Assembly: GCF_014204945.1 (NCBI RefSeq)
Contig: NZ_JACHMN010000003.1
Location: forward strand, 1,674,001-1,738,000
Source: Allocatelliglobosispora scoriae
Lineage (GTDB): Bacteria; Actinomycetota; Actinomycetes; Mycobacteriales; Micromonosporaceae
DNA: 64,000 nucleotides
Direction: 5' to 3'
Below are positions 17,338 to 25,331 of the stretch, in pieces. The notes beneath the pieces were generated by a model, which had not been told where the DNA came from, ran no database searches, and was given only the letters and a program-made list of their open reading frames with translations. Every line of letters starts with the position of its first letter. Position 1 is the first letter of the stretch. The translations under genes were made by a program, and so were the position numbers.

Positions 17338-18702
17338 ATGAACGAGTCGGGTCACCTCCTGCGCCGGGCCGCCGAGCACGCCATCAGCTACCGCGAGTCG
17401 GTGGCGGACGCCGCTGTCGGCGCCACCGAGACGGCCGCCGCTCTCGCCACCGCGTTCGGCGGTCCGCTGCCGGTCCGGCCCACCGATCCCGCGGCCGTCC
17501 TCGAGGAGCTGGTCGCGGCGGCACGCGGCGGTCTCGTCGCCACCACGGGACCCCGCTTCTTCGGCTTCGTCGTCGGCGGTGCGCTGCCCGCCGCCACCGC
17601 GGCCGAGATGCTCGCCGCCGCGTGGGACCAGAACGCCTTCAACGGGGTGCTCGCACCCGCCGCCATCGCCGCCGAGACCGCGGCCGGCGGCTGGCTCAAG
17701 GAGCTGCTCGGGCTGCCCGCGTCGGCGTCGACCGGCTTCGTCACCGGCGGCCAGGAGGCGAACACGGTCGGCCTCGCCGCCGCCCGGCACCACGTTCTGG
17801 AGCAGCTCGGCTGGGACGTCGAGCGGCACGGGCTGGCCGGTGCGCCGAGGGTGCCGATCCTCGCCGGGGTGGAACGCCACGCCACGATCGACCGCTCGCT
17901 GCGGCTGCTCGGCTTCGGCACCGAGGCGCTGCTGGCCGTACCGGCGGGGCCTGACGGCGCCATCGACATCGGCGACCTGCGGCGGCTGCTGCCGGACGGC
18001 CCGGCGATCGTCTGCCTGCAGGCGGGCAACGTCAACACCGGGGCCTGCGACGACCTGCGGGCGGCGTGCGAGCTGGTGCACGAGCGCGGCGGCTGGGTGC
18101 ACGTGGACGGTGCCTTCGGGCTGTGGGCGGCGGCGAGCCCGGCCACCCGGCATCTCGTCGACGGGATCGAGCTCGCCGACTCCTGGGCCTGCGACGGCCA
18201 CAAGTGGCTCAACGTGCCCTATGACTCGGGTTTCGCCTTCTGCTCCCGGCCGCAGGTCCACGCCGCGGCGGTCTCCTACACCGCGTCCTACCTCGTCGGC
18301 TCGGGCACAACTGCGGCGGCGGCCGACTTCACCCTGGAGTCCTCGCGCCGGGCGCGCGGCTTCGCGGTCTGGGCCGCGCTGCGCGAGCTCGGCCGGGACG
18401 GGGTGGCCGAGCTGATCGAGCGGTGCTGCCGGCTGGCCCGGCGGTTCGCCGAAGGCCTGGACGCGGCCGGGTTCGAGGTCGTCAACGATGTCGTGCTCAA
18501 CCAGGTCCTCGTCGGCTTCGGCGACGACGCCCGGACCGAGCGGGTCATCGAGGCGATCCAGCGCGACGGCACCTGCTGGATGGGCGCGACGACCTGGCGC
18601 GGACGGCGGCTGATGCGCATCTCGGTCTCCGGCGCGGCAACTACGGAGTCCGATGTGGACCTGTCGGTCGACGCGATCCGGCGGCTCGCCGCGGCGGCCT
18701 GA
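17338..18702 (+). CDS. PLP-dependent group II amino acid decarboxylase-like protein
   Basis: 454 residues. Fold-type I PLP enzyme of the aromatic-amino-acid/glutamate decarboxylase group. It shows GFVTGGQEANTVGLAAARH (cofactor phosphate region), HVDGAFGLWAAAS (Asp for the pyridine nitrogen), and DGHKWLNVPYD with the Schiff-base Lys. Length is normal for the family. It would decarboxylate an L-amino acid to an amine in the cytosol; the substrate is not evident. It stands alone, with a hairpin 48 bases after its stop. Confidence 0.85.
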   Translation: MNESGHLLRRAAEHAISYRESVADAAVGATETAAALATAFGGPLPVRPTDPAAVLEELVAAARGGLVATTGPRFFGFVVGGALPAATAAEMLAAAWDQNAFNGVLAPAAIAAETAAGGWLKELLGLPASASTGFVTGGQEANTVGLAAARHHVLEQLGWDVERHGLAGAPRVPILAGVERHATIDRSLRLLGFGTEALLAVPAGPDGAIDIGDLRRLLPDGPAIVCLQAGNVNTGACDDLRAACELVHERGGWVHVDGAFGLWAAASPATRHLVDGIELADSWACDGHKWLNVPYDSGFAFCSRPQVHAAAVSYTASYLVGSGTTAAAADFTLESSRRARGFAVWAALRELGRDGVAELIERCCRLARRFAEGLDAAGFEVVNDVVLNQVLVGFGDDARTERVIEAIQRDGTCWMGATTWRGRRLMRISVSGAATTESDVDLSVDAIRRLAAAA

Positions 18703-18750
18703 ACCGGCCACAACATAGTCGCAACGAACCCACAGTCGCGCCGGTGTCTG

Positions 18751-18788
18751 CTCATCGGGCGAGGGCACGTCAGCCCTCGCCCGATGAG
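18751..18788. terminator. Hairpin between the decarboxylase and the RTX-like gene
   Basis: 15-base perfect arms (CTCATCGGGCGAGGG / CCCTCGCCCGATGAG), 8-base loop. It likely ends the decarboxylase transcript. Its 3' arm abuts the GGGGGAG ribosome site of the next gene, so it could also mask that site. Confidence 0.6.
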
Positions 18789-18798
18789 GGGGAGACCG

Positions 18799-19755
18799 AT
18801 GAGAAGCGGATTCACCAGGCTGCTCCTGGGTGCCGGTGCGGCGACGGCGATGGTGGTCGCGCAGGGCGCGCTGATGGCGACGAGCGCGCAGGCGCTGCCG
18901 GCCAACGTCTACCTGAGCGGCACCGTGGTGCGCTACGACGCGAGCAGCGCCAACAACCTCGTGACGATCACGCACACGGGCACCAACATCTACATCGACG
19001 ACAGCTTCACGCTGACGCCGGGTGCCGGGTGCTGGTCGATCAACTCCACCAAGGTGGCGTGCGCCGACGGCGGGGTGACGGGGGTCAAGGTCACCGGCGG
19101 TGACGGCAACGACCGGATCAACAGCGCGATGGACCTCCCGGTCACGCTCTGGGGCGGCGACGGCAACGACGTGCTCTCCGGCGGCGACGGCGACGACATC
19201 CTGCGCGGCGACGCCGGGCAGGACCAGCTCGCCGGTGGTGCCGGACGCGATGGTGTCACCTACTACGGCTACACCGCCAACGTCTACGCCGACATCGACG
19301 GGTCGTCGAAGGACGACGGTGCCGCCAACGAGGGCGACACGATCGCGCTGGACGTGGAGGACCTCTACGGCGGTGAGGGCAACGACACCCTCGGCGGCGA
19401 CAGCGGTGCCAACTACATCCAGGGCAACGGCGGCCACGACACCATCAAGGGCTGGGGCGGCGCCGACACCATCTACGGCGCGGCGGGCAACGACGACATC
19501 GACGGCGGTGGCGGCAACGACATCCTGCACGGCGAGAGCGGCAACGACGTGCTCGACGGCTGGTCCGAGAACGACCTCATCTACGGCGAGAGCGGCGACG
19601 ACGTCCTCTACGGCGGGCTCGGCGTGGACCAGCTCTACGGCGGCGAGGACAACGACGAGCTCTACGGCGGTGCCGACCTGGACATCTCCGACGGCGGCCC
19701 GGACGGCGACGTCTGCACCGACTCGACCCCCTGGGTGACGATCAGCTGCGAGTAA
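18799..19755 (+). CDS. Secreted RTX-type calcium-binding repeat protein
   Basis: 318 residues. Signal peptide with a twin-Arg-free n-region, hydrophobic core and Ala-x-Ala site (LMATSAQALPA, cut near residue 33). After a ~75-residue beta-rich part come about twelve nonapeptide repeats of the type GGxGNDxLxG: GGDGNDVLSGG, GGDGDDILRG, GEGNDTLGG, GGGGNDILHG, GESGDDVLYGG. They form the calcium-bound parallel beta-roll. The family includes haemolysin-like toxins, proteases and S-layer-like proteins, but no enzymatic domain is present here. ATG 18799 was chosen over 18784 because GGGGGAG lies between them. A second secreted protein gene follows. Confidence 0.9.
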   Translation: MRSGFTRLLLGAGAATAMVVAQGALMATSAQALPANVYLSGTVVRYDASSANNLVTITHTGTNIYIDDSFTLTPGAGCWSINSTKVACADGGVTGVKVTGGDGNDRINSAMDLPVTLWGGDGNDVLSGGDGDDILRGDAGQDQLAGGAGRDGVTYYGYTANVYADIDGSSKDDGAANEGDTIALDVEDLYGGEGNDTLGGDSGANYIQGNGGHDTIKGWGGADTIYGAAGNDDIDGGGGNDILHGESGNDVLDGWSENDLIYGESGDDVLYGGLGVDQLYGGEDNDELYGGADLDISDGGPDGDVCTDSTPWVTISCE

Positions 19756-19793
19756 CCGCAGGTGAGGCATAGGGCGGCCGACCGTTCGCCCGC

Positions 19794-19876
19794 CAAGATC
19801 GCCGCAACTCTTCAAGAGTTGGTGCTTCAGGCCGCCAGGCCTTAACACCAACTCTTGAAGAGTTGCGGCGATCTTG
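19794..19876. terminator. Long perfect inverted repeat, 31-bp arms
   Basis: Arms 19794-19824 and 19846-19876 are exactly complementary around a 21-base loop, starting 38 bases after the RTX-like stop. Each arm contains its own small palindrome (AACTCTTCAAGAGTT), so alternative folds exist. Acts as terminator; belongs to the same style of element as those at 6586, 24129 and 40984. Confidence 0.75.
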
Positions 19877-19957
19877 GGTTGCACAACATTCCCACAACGC
19901 GATGCGGCTATACCTTGAGCGCGGCGGGTGAGCTGCCCGCCGTTCGAAGGAGGAGCA

Positions 19958-20455
19958 ATGCGACGGTTGACGCCCTGGATCGTGGTCGCGCTGATCGGTG
20001 CGGCCCAGCTCGGCTCGGCGAGCCCGGCGAGCGCCGTCTCGCCTACCTGCGCCCGCACGGTCGCGATCACCTCGGTCTCGCAGCTCGAGGGCACCAACGT
20101 CCCACCGCAGACCAATGGGTACACGCTGTTCGACTTCACGGTGTCGACGACCGCGCCGTGCCCCTACGCGATGGCGAACGCGATCTACCACACCGGGCAC
20201 GGCAGCACCGACGACACCGACCTGATCGGCGCGTCCGGCTCGCTCTACTGGCCGCCGGGGGACTTCACGTCGCGCGTCGTCACCGTCCGGGTCCGCAAGG
20301 ACGCGGTCAACGAACCCATCGAGCGATTCGGCCTCTACTTCTGCGGCACCAACGGCACCGACGGTTTCGGGGTGAGCGAAGGCGTGATCCGCAACGACGA
20401 CGGGCCGAGGCTGCAGTCGCCCATCGTGGAGTGGAACTACCACTCCTGCCAGTAG
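19958..20455 (+). CDS. Secreted Calx-beta-like domain protein
   Basis: 165 residues. Signal peptide (IVVALIGAAQLGSASPASAV, cleavage after about residue 27). The mature part matches a single Calx-beta motif: an LEGTN strand, FDFTVSTT, DTDLIGASGSLYWPPGDFTS, TVRVRKDAVNEPIERFGLYF and a closing EGVIRNDDG. This beta-sandwich binds calcium in exchangers, integrins and bacterial surface proteins. Two cysteine pairs may form disulfides. ATG 19958 follows an AGGAGG site. Neighbouring the RTX-like gene, it gives a pair of small secreted Ca-binding-type proteins; role unknown. Confidence 0.75.
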   Translation: MRRLTPWIVVALIGAAQLGSASPASAVSPTCARTVAITSVSQLEGTNVPPQTNGYTLFDFTVSTTAPCPYAMANAIYHTGHGSTDDTDLIGASGSLYWPPGDFTSRVVTVRVRKDAVNEPIERFGLYFCGTNGTDGFGVSEGVIRNDDGPRLQSPIVEWNYHSCQ

Positions 20456-20459
20456 CCGG

Positions 20460-23400
20460 TCAGCGGGCGAGCGCGGCGGCCTCCGCACGGGCGTTGGCCG
20501 CCGCGTAGAGCTCCGCCGCCCGGTCCCGGTGCGCGGCGACCGCCGCCGCGTCGTCGCGCTGCTCGGCGAGGACGCCGAGCCAGCGGTGCAGGTGCGCCTC
20601 CTCGTAGGGGTCCGGCACGCGCCGCCGCAGGTCCAGCGCCGCGGTCAGGTGCTCGCGCGCCGCGGCCAGGTCGCCGGTCTCCAGATGGGTACGCCCCACC
20701 TGCCCCAGCACCACCGACTCCACGTGCCGATCGGCGTGTGCCCGACTCAGCTCCAGTGCCTCGCCGAAATGGGCCAGCGCTCCACCGTGGTCGCCCGTGA
20801 CGAGCAGGGTGGCCCCGATGTCGGCGAGCCCGCCCGGCACCTCGCGCAGGTCGCCGATGCGCCGATAGGTGTCGACCGAGTCCCGCAGCCACCGCAGTGC
20901 CGCCTCGTGGTCGCCACCGTTGCGGCAGGCGAGCCCCAGCCCGTGCTGCACCGCCGCCTCCAGGGGCAGGTTGCCGACCTCGCGAGCCAGCGCCAGCGCC
21001 GTCGACAGCCGATCCACGGGGCTGCGTCCGGCCTGGACCTCGGCGTACCCGACGTTGTTGAGCGCGACCGCGACCGCGGCGGGATCGTTGCGCGAGTGCA
21101 GCTCCAGCGCTCGTCCGAACGCCACCGCCGCCTCGTCGAAGCGGCGCAGCCCGGCGTGGGCGATCGCCATGTTGTTGTGGACGTGGCCCTCGTCGCGGCG
21201 GTCGCCGCCGGCGATGGCGAGGGGAAGCGCCTCGGCGAGCACGTCGAGGGCCTCGGCGTAGCGGCGCCCGGCGTTGAGGGCCACCCCGAGAGCGCTGCGC
21301 ATCAACCCGGCGTAGGCGGCGTCGCCGAGCCGGTCGGCGGCGGTGACGCCGAGCCGGCAGATCGCGATCCGGTCCGTGCCGCTGCCCCGGCGCCCGAAGA
21401 ACCCGGCGAGCAGGTAGGCCAGCTCGCACGCCACCGTGAACCGGCCCAGCTCCACCGCGTGCGCCACGACCGGGACGAGGTTGCCGCGCTCCCGGTCGAG
21501 GAACCCGACGGCCGCCGCGGACTCGGCCTTGAAGGGCAGGGCCTCCGGCTGGTGGACGATCGCCGGGACGATCCGGGTCCGGGTCGGGCTCAACGCCGTG
21601 TTCGTCGCCGCCGAGACGGCCCGGTACCAGTCGAGCAGACGGTCGGCCGCCTCGGCCCGGGCCTGCGGTGTCTCGTCGGCGAGGGCGCGCTCGCGGGCGT
21701 AGAGGCGGATCAGATCGTGGAAGCGGTAGCGGTCGCTGTCGATCTCGGTGATGAGGTGCGCGGCGGCGAGCTCGTCGATGCTGCGCCGGACCCGCCCGTG
21801 CGAGACCCCGGCGACCCCGGCGGCGAGGTGCGGTACGAAAGTGGCACCCGGATGCAGTCCGAGCAGCCGGAACAGGCGTGCGGCGGGCTCACTGAGCGCC
21901 TGGTACGCCGTGGCGAGCACCCCGCGGATCCCGTGCGAGTCGCCCGCGACGGAGAGCACCCCGAGCCGGTCGTCGCCGGAGAGCTGCGCGACGAGGTCGT
22001 CGATGCGCTGCCGGGGCCGGGCGGCGAGCTTCGCGGCGGCGATCCGCAGCGCCAGCGGCAGCAGCCCGCACAGCTCCGCCAGCCGGGTGGCGGCTTCGGG
22101 TTCGGCGTCGACCCGGGCGGCGCCGAGGATGCGGCCGAGCAGCTCCCTGGCCCCGGCCGGGTCCATCACGTCCAGCTCGACGGCGTGCACCGCGTGCTGC
22201 ACGACGAGGGCCGAGAGCTGCTGGCGGCTCGTCACCAGGAGCGCGCTGCCGGGGGTCGCCGGGACCAGCGGCAGCACGTGGTCGGCGGTGCCCGCGTTGT
22301 CGAGCACCAGCAGCACCCGCCGGTCCTGCAGCAGCGTGCGGACCTGGGCCGACTGCTCGCTCGGCTCGGCGGGTACCCGATCGGGCGGCACGCCCAGCCC
22401 GCGCAGCACGTGCGTCAGCGCCTCCGCCGCCGTCAGCGCGGCGTCCGGGTCGTGGCCGAGCAGGTCCAGGAAGAGCTGGCCGTCGGGGAAGAGCTCGCGC
22501 GCCTCATGCGCCCACTGGACGGCGAGCGCCGACTTGCCGACCCCGGCCGGGCCGGAGACGACGGCGATCGAAGCGCCCGGCACCCAGCCGCGCAGACCCG
22601 CCAGCTCCGCGTCGCGCCCGCAGAAGTGGCCCGTCGCGGCGGGGAGCTGGGCCGGGGCGGTGCTGGGCGGCTTCGGGAGGTCCAGCGACCGGTCGCGCCG
22701 CAGCATCGACCGGTGCAGCTCCTGCAGCTGCTCTCCGGGGTCGAGCCCGAGTTCGTCGGCGAGCCGGGCGGCCGCCCGCTGATAGTGGCCCAGGGCGTCG
22801 GCCTGCCGCCCGGAGCGGTAGAGCCCGAGCATCAGCAGGCCGATCAGGCGCTCCCGGACCGGATGCTCGGCGACGAGCCGCTCCAGCTCGCCGACGGCGG
22901 AGACGTGGTCGCCCAGGCGCAGCCGCAGCTCCCACAGGTCCTCGGCGGCGGCGAGGCGCAGGGCGTGCAGGCGTTCGCGCTCGGCGGTCGCCCAGCCGTC
23001 GTCGCCGAGGCCGCTGAGCGCCTCGCCACGCCACAGCGCCAGCGCTTCGTCGAGCCGTTGCGCCGCGGCGCTCCACTGCTGTCCGGGGAGATCGGCACGG
23101 GCCTCGCGGACGAGGCTCTCGAATCTGTGGGCGTCGACGTGATCGCGGTCCAGGTGCAGGGCGTAGCCGGGTCCCCGGGTCACCAGGATCTCGGGGAGGC
23201 CGCACGCGTCCAGCGCTTGGCGTACCCGCGCGATGTGGCTCTGGAGAGTGCGCACCGCGGTCCGGGGCGGGTCGTCGCCCCAGAGCGTGTCGATGAGCCG
23301 GGACTGGGTGAGAGCCTTGCCGGCGTCGAGCGCGAGCAGGGCGACGAGCACGCGCTGCCTGGTGCCGACGAGCCCGGCTGTCCCCAGCGGACCCGTGACC

Positions 23401-23468
23401 TCGCAGGGGCCGAGCAGTCGGATCACCGGCGGTGGGGAGGCACTGTCCTGTGTCGACGCGTGGGGCAT
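20460..23468 (-). CDS. SARP/AfsR-family transcriptional regulator
   Basis: 1002 residues. OmpR-like winged helix (~15-100: VLVALLALDAGKALTQSRLI, LWGDDPPRTAVRTLQSHIAR), bacterial transcriptional activation domain (~100-250), and NB-ARC ATPase with P-loop SGPAGVGKSALA, LLVLDNAG and GLLPLALRIAA. A tetratricopeptide C-terminus follows (~650-1000). The domain order and length match AfsR, an ATP-dependent activator of secondary metabolism and development. It starts only 32 bases from the divergent GNAT gene. Being outside the PKS cluster, it may act on other genes. Confidence 0.9.
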   Translation of the reverse strand: MPHASTQDSASPPPVIRLLGPCEVTGPLGTAGLVGTRQRVLVALLALDAGKALTQSRLIDTLWGDDPPRTAVRTLQSHIARVRQALDACGLPEILVTRGPGYALHLDRDHVDAHRFESLVREARADLPGQQWSAAAQRLDEALALWRGEALSGLGDDGWATAERERLHALRLAAAEDLWELRLRLGDHVSAVGELERLVAEHPVRERLIGLLMLGLYRSGRQADALGHYQRAAARLADELGLDPGEQLQELHRSMLRRDRSLDLPKPPSTAPAQLPAATGHFCGRDAELAGLRGWVPGASIAVVSGPAGVGKSALAVQWAHEARELFPDGQLFLDLLGHDPDAALTAAEALTHVLRGLGVPPDRVPAEPSEQSAQVRTLLQDRRVLLVLDNAGTADHVLPLVPATPGSALLVTSRQQLSALVVQHAVHAVELDVMDPAGARELLGRILGAARVDAEPEAATRLAELCGLLPLALRIAAAKLAARPRQRIDDLVAQLSGDDRLGVLSVAGDSHGIRGVLATAYQALSEPAARLFRLLGLHPGATFVPHLAAGVAGVSHGRVRRSIDELAAAHLITEIDSDRYRFHDLIRLYARERALADETPQARAEAADRLLDWYRAVSAATNTALSPTRTRIVPAIVHQPEALPFKAESAAAVGFLDRERGNLVPVVAHAVELGRFTVACELAYLLAGFFGRRGSGTDRIAICRLGVTAADRLGDAAYAGLMRSALGVALNAGRRYAEALDVLAEALPLAIAGGDRRDEGHVHNNMAIAHAGLRRFDEAAVAFGRALELHSRNDPAAVAVALNNVGYAEVQAGRSPVDRLSTALALAREVGNLPLEAAVQHGLGLACRNGGDHEAALRWLRDSVDTYRRIGDLREVPGGLADIGATLLVTGDHGGALAHFGEALELSRAHADRHVESVVLGQVGRTHLETGDLAAAREHLTAALDLRRRVPDPYEEAHLHRWLGVLAEQRDDAAAVAAHRDRAAELYAAANARAEAAALAR

Positions 23469-23500
23469 CCGGACAGCATATTGGCGGTAGCGTTGGCCGG

Positions 23501-24058
23501 ATGAGTGCTGACCTCCTCACCACCGACCGCCTGCTCCTGCGCCGCTGGCTGCCATCGGACCGGGAGCCCTTCGCGGAGCTCAACGCCGACCCGCGCGTCA
23601 TGGAGCATTTCCCGCACCTGCTGACGCGGGAGCAGAGCGACGCGATGATCGACCGGCTGGAGGGGATCTTCGAGGCTGAGGGGTTCGGGATCTGGGCGGT
23701 GGAGGTCAGGGCCACCGGCGAGTTCATCGGTTTCATCGGTCTGGCGCCGGTCGGCTTCGACGAGCACTTCACCCCGGCGCTGGAGATCGGCTGGCGGCTG
23801 GCGCACGGCGGATGGGGCCACGGCTATGCGACCGAGGGTGCGCGGGCGGCACTGGACCACGCCTTCCGGGTGGTGGGGCGCGAGGAGGTCGTCTCGATGA
23901 CGGCCACGACCAACCTGCGCTCGCAGGCGGTGATGCGGCGGCTCGGCATGACCTGTGATCGTGCCGACGACTTCGACCACCCCCGGGTCGACGACGATCG
24001 GCTGCGCCGCCACGTCCTCTTTCGGATCACCGCAGCTCAGTGGGGCGAGCGGGTGTGA
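23501..24058 (+). CDS. GNAT-family N-acetyltransferase (RimJ/RimL type)
   Basis: 185 residues. Starts LLTTDRLLLRRWLPSDREPF, the usual opening of RimJ/RimL-like acetyltransferases. The acetyl-CoA pyrophosphate loop is WGHGYATEGARAAL, and the C-terminal part reads TNLRSQAVMRRLGM. It transfers acetyl from acetyl-CoA to an amine (protein N-terminus, antibiotic or small molecule); the acceptor cannot be told. The preceding Shine-Dalgarno is weak. Its start is 32 bases from the divergent SARP gene. Confidence 0.88.
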   Translation: MSADLLTTDRLLLRRWLPSDREPFAELNADPRVMEHFPHLLTREQSDAMIDRLEGIFEAEGFGIWAVEVRATGEFIGFIGLAPVGFDEHFTPALEIGWRLAHGGWGHGYATEGARAALDHAFRVVGREEVVSMTATTNLRSQAVMRRLGMTCDRADDFDHPRVDDDRLRRHVLFRITAAQWGERV

Positions 24059-24128
24059 CTCCTCGGCGGGGGACGGCCGCTGGGTGCAATCACGGACGGT
24101 GATGCTCGGCTCGCGGGGCTCCAGCAGA

Positions 24129-24226
24129 GTGCGTGGGACTTTGCTCTGCTTACACCTGCGCATCGGCCACTAGGTCCGGACATTCCCGGTGATGCGTCGG
24201 TGTAAGCAGAGCAAAGCTCCACGCAC
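24129..24226. terminator. Long imperfect inverted repeat after the GNAT gene
   Basis: 36-base arms 24129-24164 and 24191-24226 with 4 mismatches, loop 26 bases. It stands between convergent transcription units (GNAT and the ABC operon) and probably ends the rightward one. Confidence 0.65.
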
Positions 24227-24390
24227 ACCCTCAGGCCGCCGACCCAGAACGGTCACCGTGAGTAGCGATCAAGCGCGAATGCGCAGCACCACCGTGGAGA
24301 TCCGGTGCCGCCGGTCGCCCTCGGCTTTCGGCACCGCACCGCCACCGACCGACCAGACCGCACCACCACCGACCGACCAGGTCGAGTCCA

Positions 24391-24480
24391 CGCGGCCGTG
24401 CCCGCGATGCGCGGCCGTGCCCGCGATGCGCGGCCGTGCCCGCGATGCGCGGCCGTGCCCGCGATGCGCGGCCGTGCCCG
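24391..24480. repeat. 19-bp tandem repeat, 4.7 copies
   Basis: Four identical copies of CGCGGCCGTGCCCGCGATG (24391-24466) and a 14-base partial copy. Preceded by a looser ACCGACCGACCAG duplication at about 24346-24382. The unit is not a multiple of three, and no gene crosses it. It fills most of the otherwise gene-free 24059-24527 stretch, next to a terminator. Confidence 0.85.
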
Positions 24481-24517
24481 GGGTGCCGCGACCCGGGACA
24501 GGTCGCGGCACCCCGGG
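24477..24517. terminator. Terminator of the ABC exporter operon
   Basis: 17-base perfect arms (CCCGGGGTGCCGCGACC and complement) with a 7-base loop, 10 bases past the stop of the last permease gene on the minus strand. Confidence 0.8.
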
Positions 24518-24527
24518 GAGGGCGGGC

Positions 24528-25331
24528 TCAGGCGTCGCGGAGGCGGAAGGCGAGACCGCCGACCAGCGCCGCACCCGCCGCGTAAGCGGCCAGCAGCCCC
24601 ACCCCGGCCCACTGTCCGATATGGATCGTGGCGAAGTCGCGTGTCGCCTGGATGGCGAGGCCCGCGTCCATGGGGGAGAAGCGGTGGATGCGGTGCTGCC
24701 AGCGCGTGTCCGAGACGAACTGCGCGAGCAGCGGCGACGCGAAGAGCAGCGCCAGCACCACCGTCAGGGCGCCGCCGGTGTCCCGCACCAGCAGGGCGAC
24801 ACCCGCGCTGAGGAGCGCGACGAGCCCCAGGTAGAGCACCGTGCCGACGCAGGCGCGCCGGGTCAGGTCGTCGAGCAGCGGGATCGCCGGATAGCCGTTG
24901 GCGGGGGTGAAGCCCCGGCCGGGCAGCGTCGCGTGGGCGACGAGCACCGAGCCGGCCGTTCCGACGACCCCGGCGGCGAGTGCCAGGCCGGTGACGACAC
25001 CGAGCTTGCCGATGAGCACCGCCCAGCGGCGGGGCATCGCCGTCAGCGTCGGTTTGATCGTGCGGGTGCCGTACTCCGCGGTCACGGCGAGCACCGCGAG
25101 GATCACGACACCGGCCTGTCCGAGGCGCACGCCGAGCAGGCTCAGCTTCACCGTGTCCTCGAAGCAGGGCGTGGTGCAGTCGTCGGGGAGCCGCAGCGTG
25201 CCGGTGACCGCGAGGCTCATCGTGATCATCGAACCCGCGGTGAGCAGCAGCAGCCAGGGCGTGCTCTGCAGCGTCCGCAGCTTCGTCCACTCCGCGTGGA
25301 CGGCCCGCCCGATCTCCGTGACCGGCCTCAT
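24528..25331 (-). CDS. ABC transporter permease (third gene of exporter operon)
   Basis: 267 residues. ABC-2-type permease: cytosolic start VHAEWTKLRTLQSTPW, then about six hydrophobic helices (LLLLTAGSMITMSLAVT; VVILAVLAVTAEYGTRTI; LYLGLVALLSAGVALLV; VGLLAAYAAGAALVGGLAF). The EYGTRTIKPTLTAMPRR segment is typical of this family. ATG 25331 overlaps the previous stop (ATGA). With its paralogue upstream it forms the membrane channel of one exporter. Confidence 0.88.
   Translation of the reverse strand: MRPVTEIGRAVHAEWTKLRTLQSTPWLLLLTAGSMITMSLAVTGTLRLPDDCTTPCFEDTVKLSLLGVRLGQAGVVILAVLAVTAEYGTRTIKPTLTAMPRRWAVLIGKLGVVTGLALAAGVVGTAGSVLVAHATLPGRGFTPANGYPAIPLLDDLTRRACVGTVLYLGLVALLSAGVALLVRDTGGALTVVLALLFASPLLAQFVSDTRWQHRIHRFSPMDAGLAIQATRDFATIHIGQWAGVGLLAAYAAGAALVGGLAFRLRDA

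Noticed and set aside
24391-24480. CRISPR array
   Set aside because: Identical 19-base units follow each other with no spacers and no cas genes nearby.
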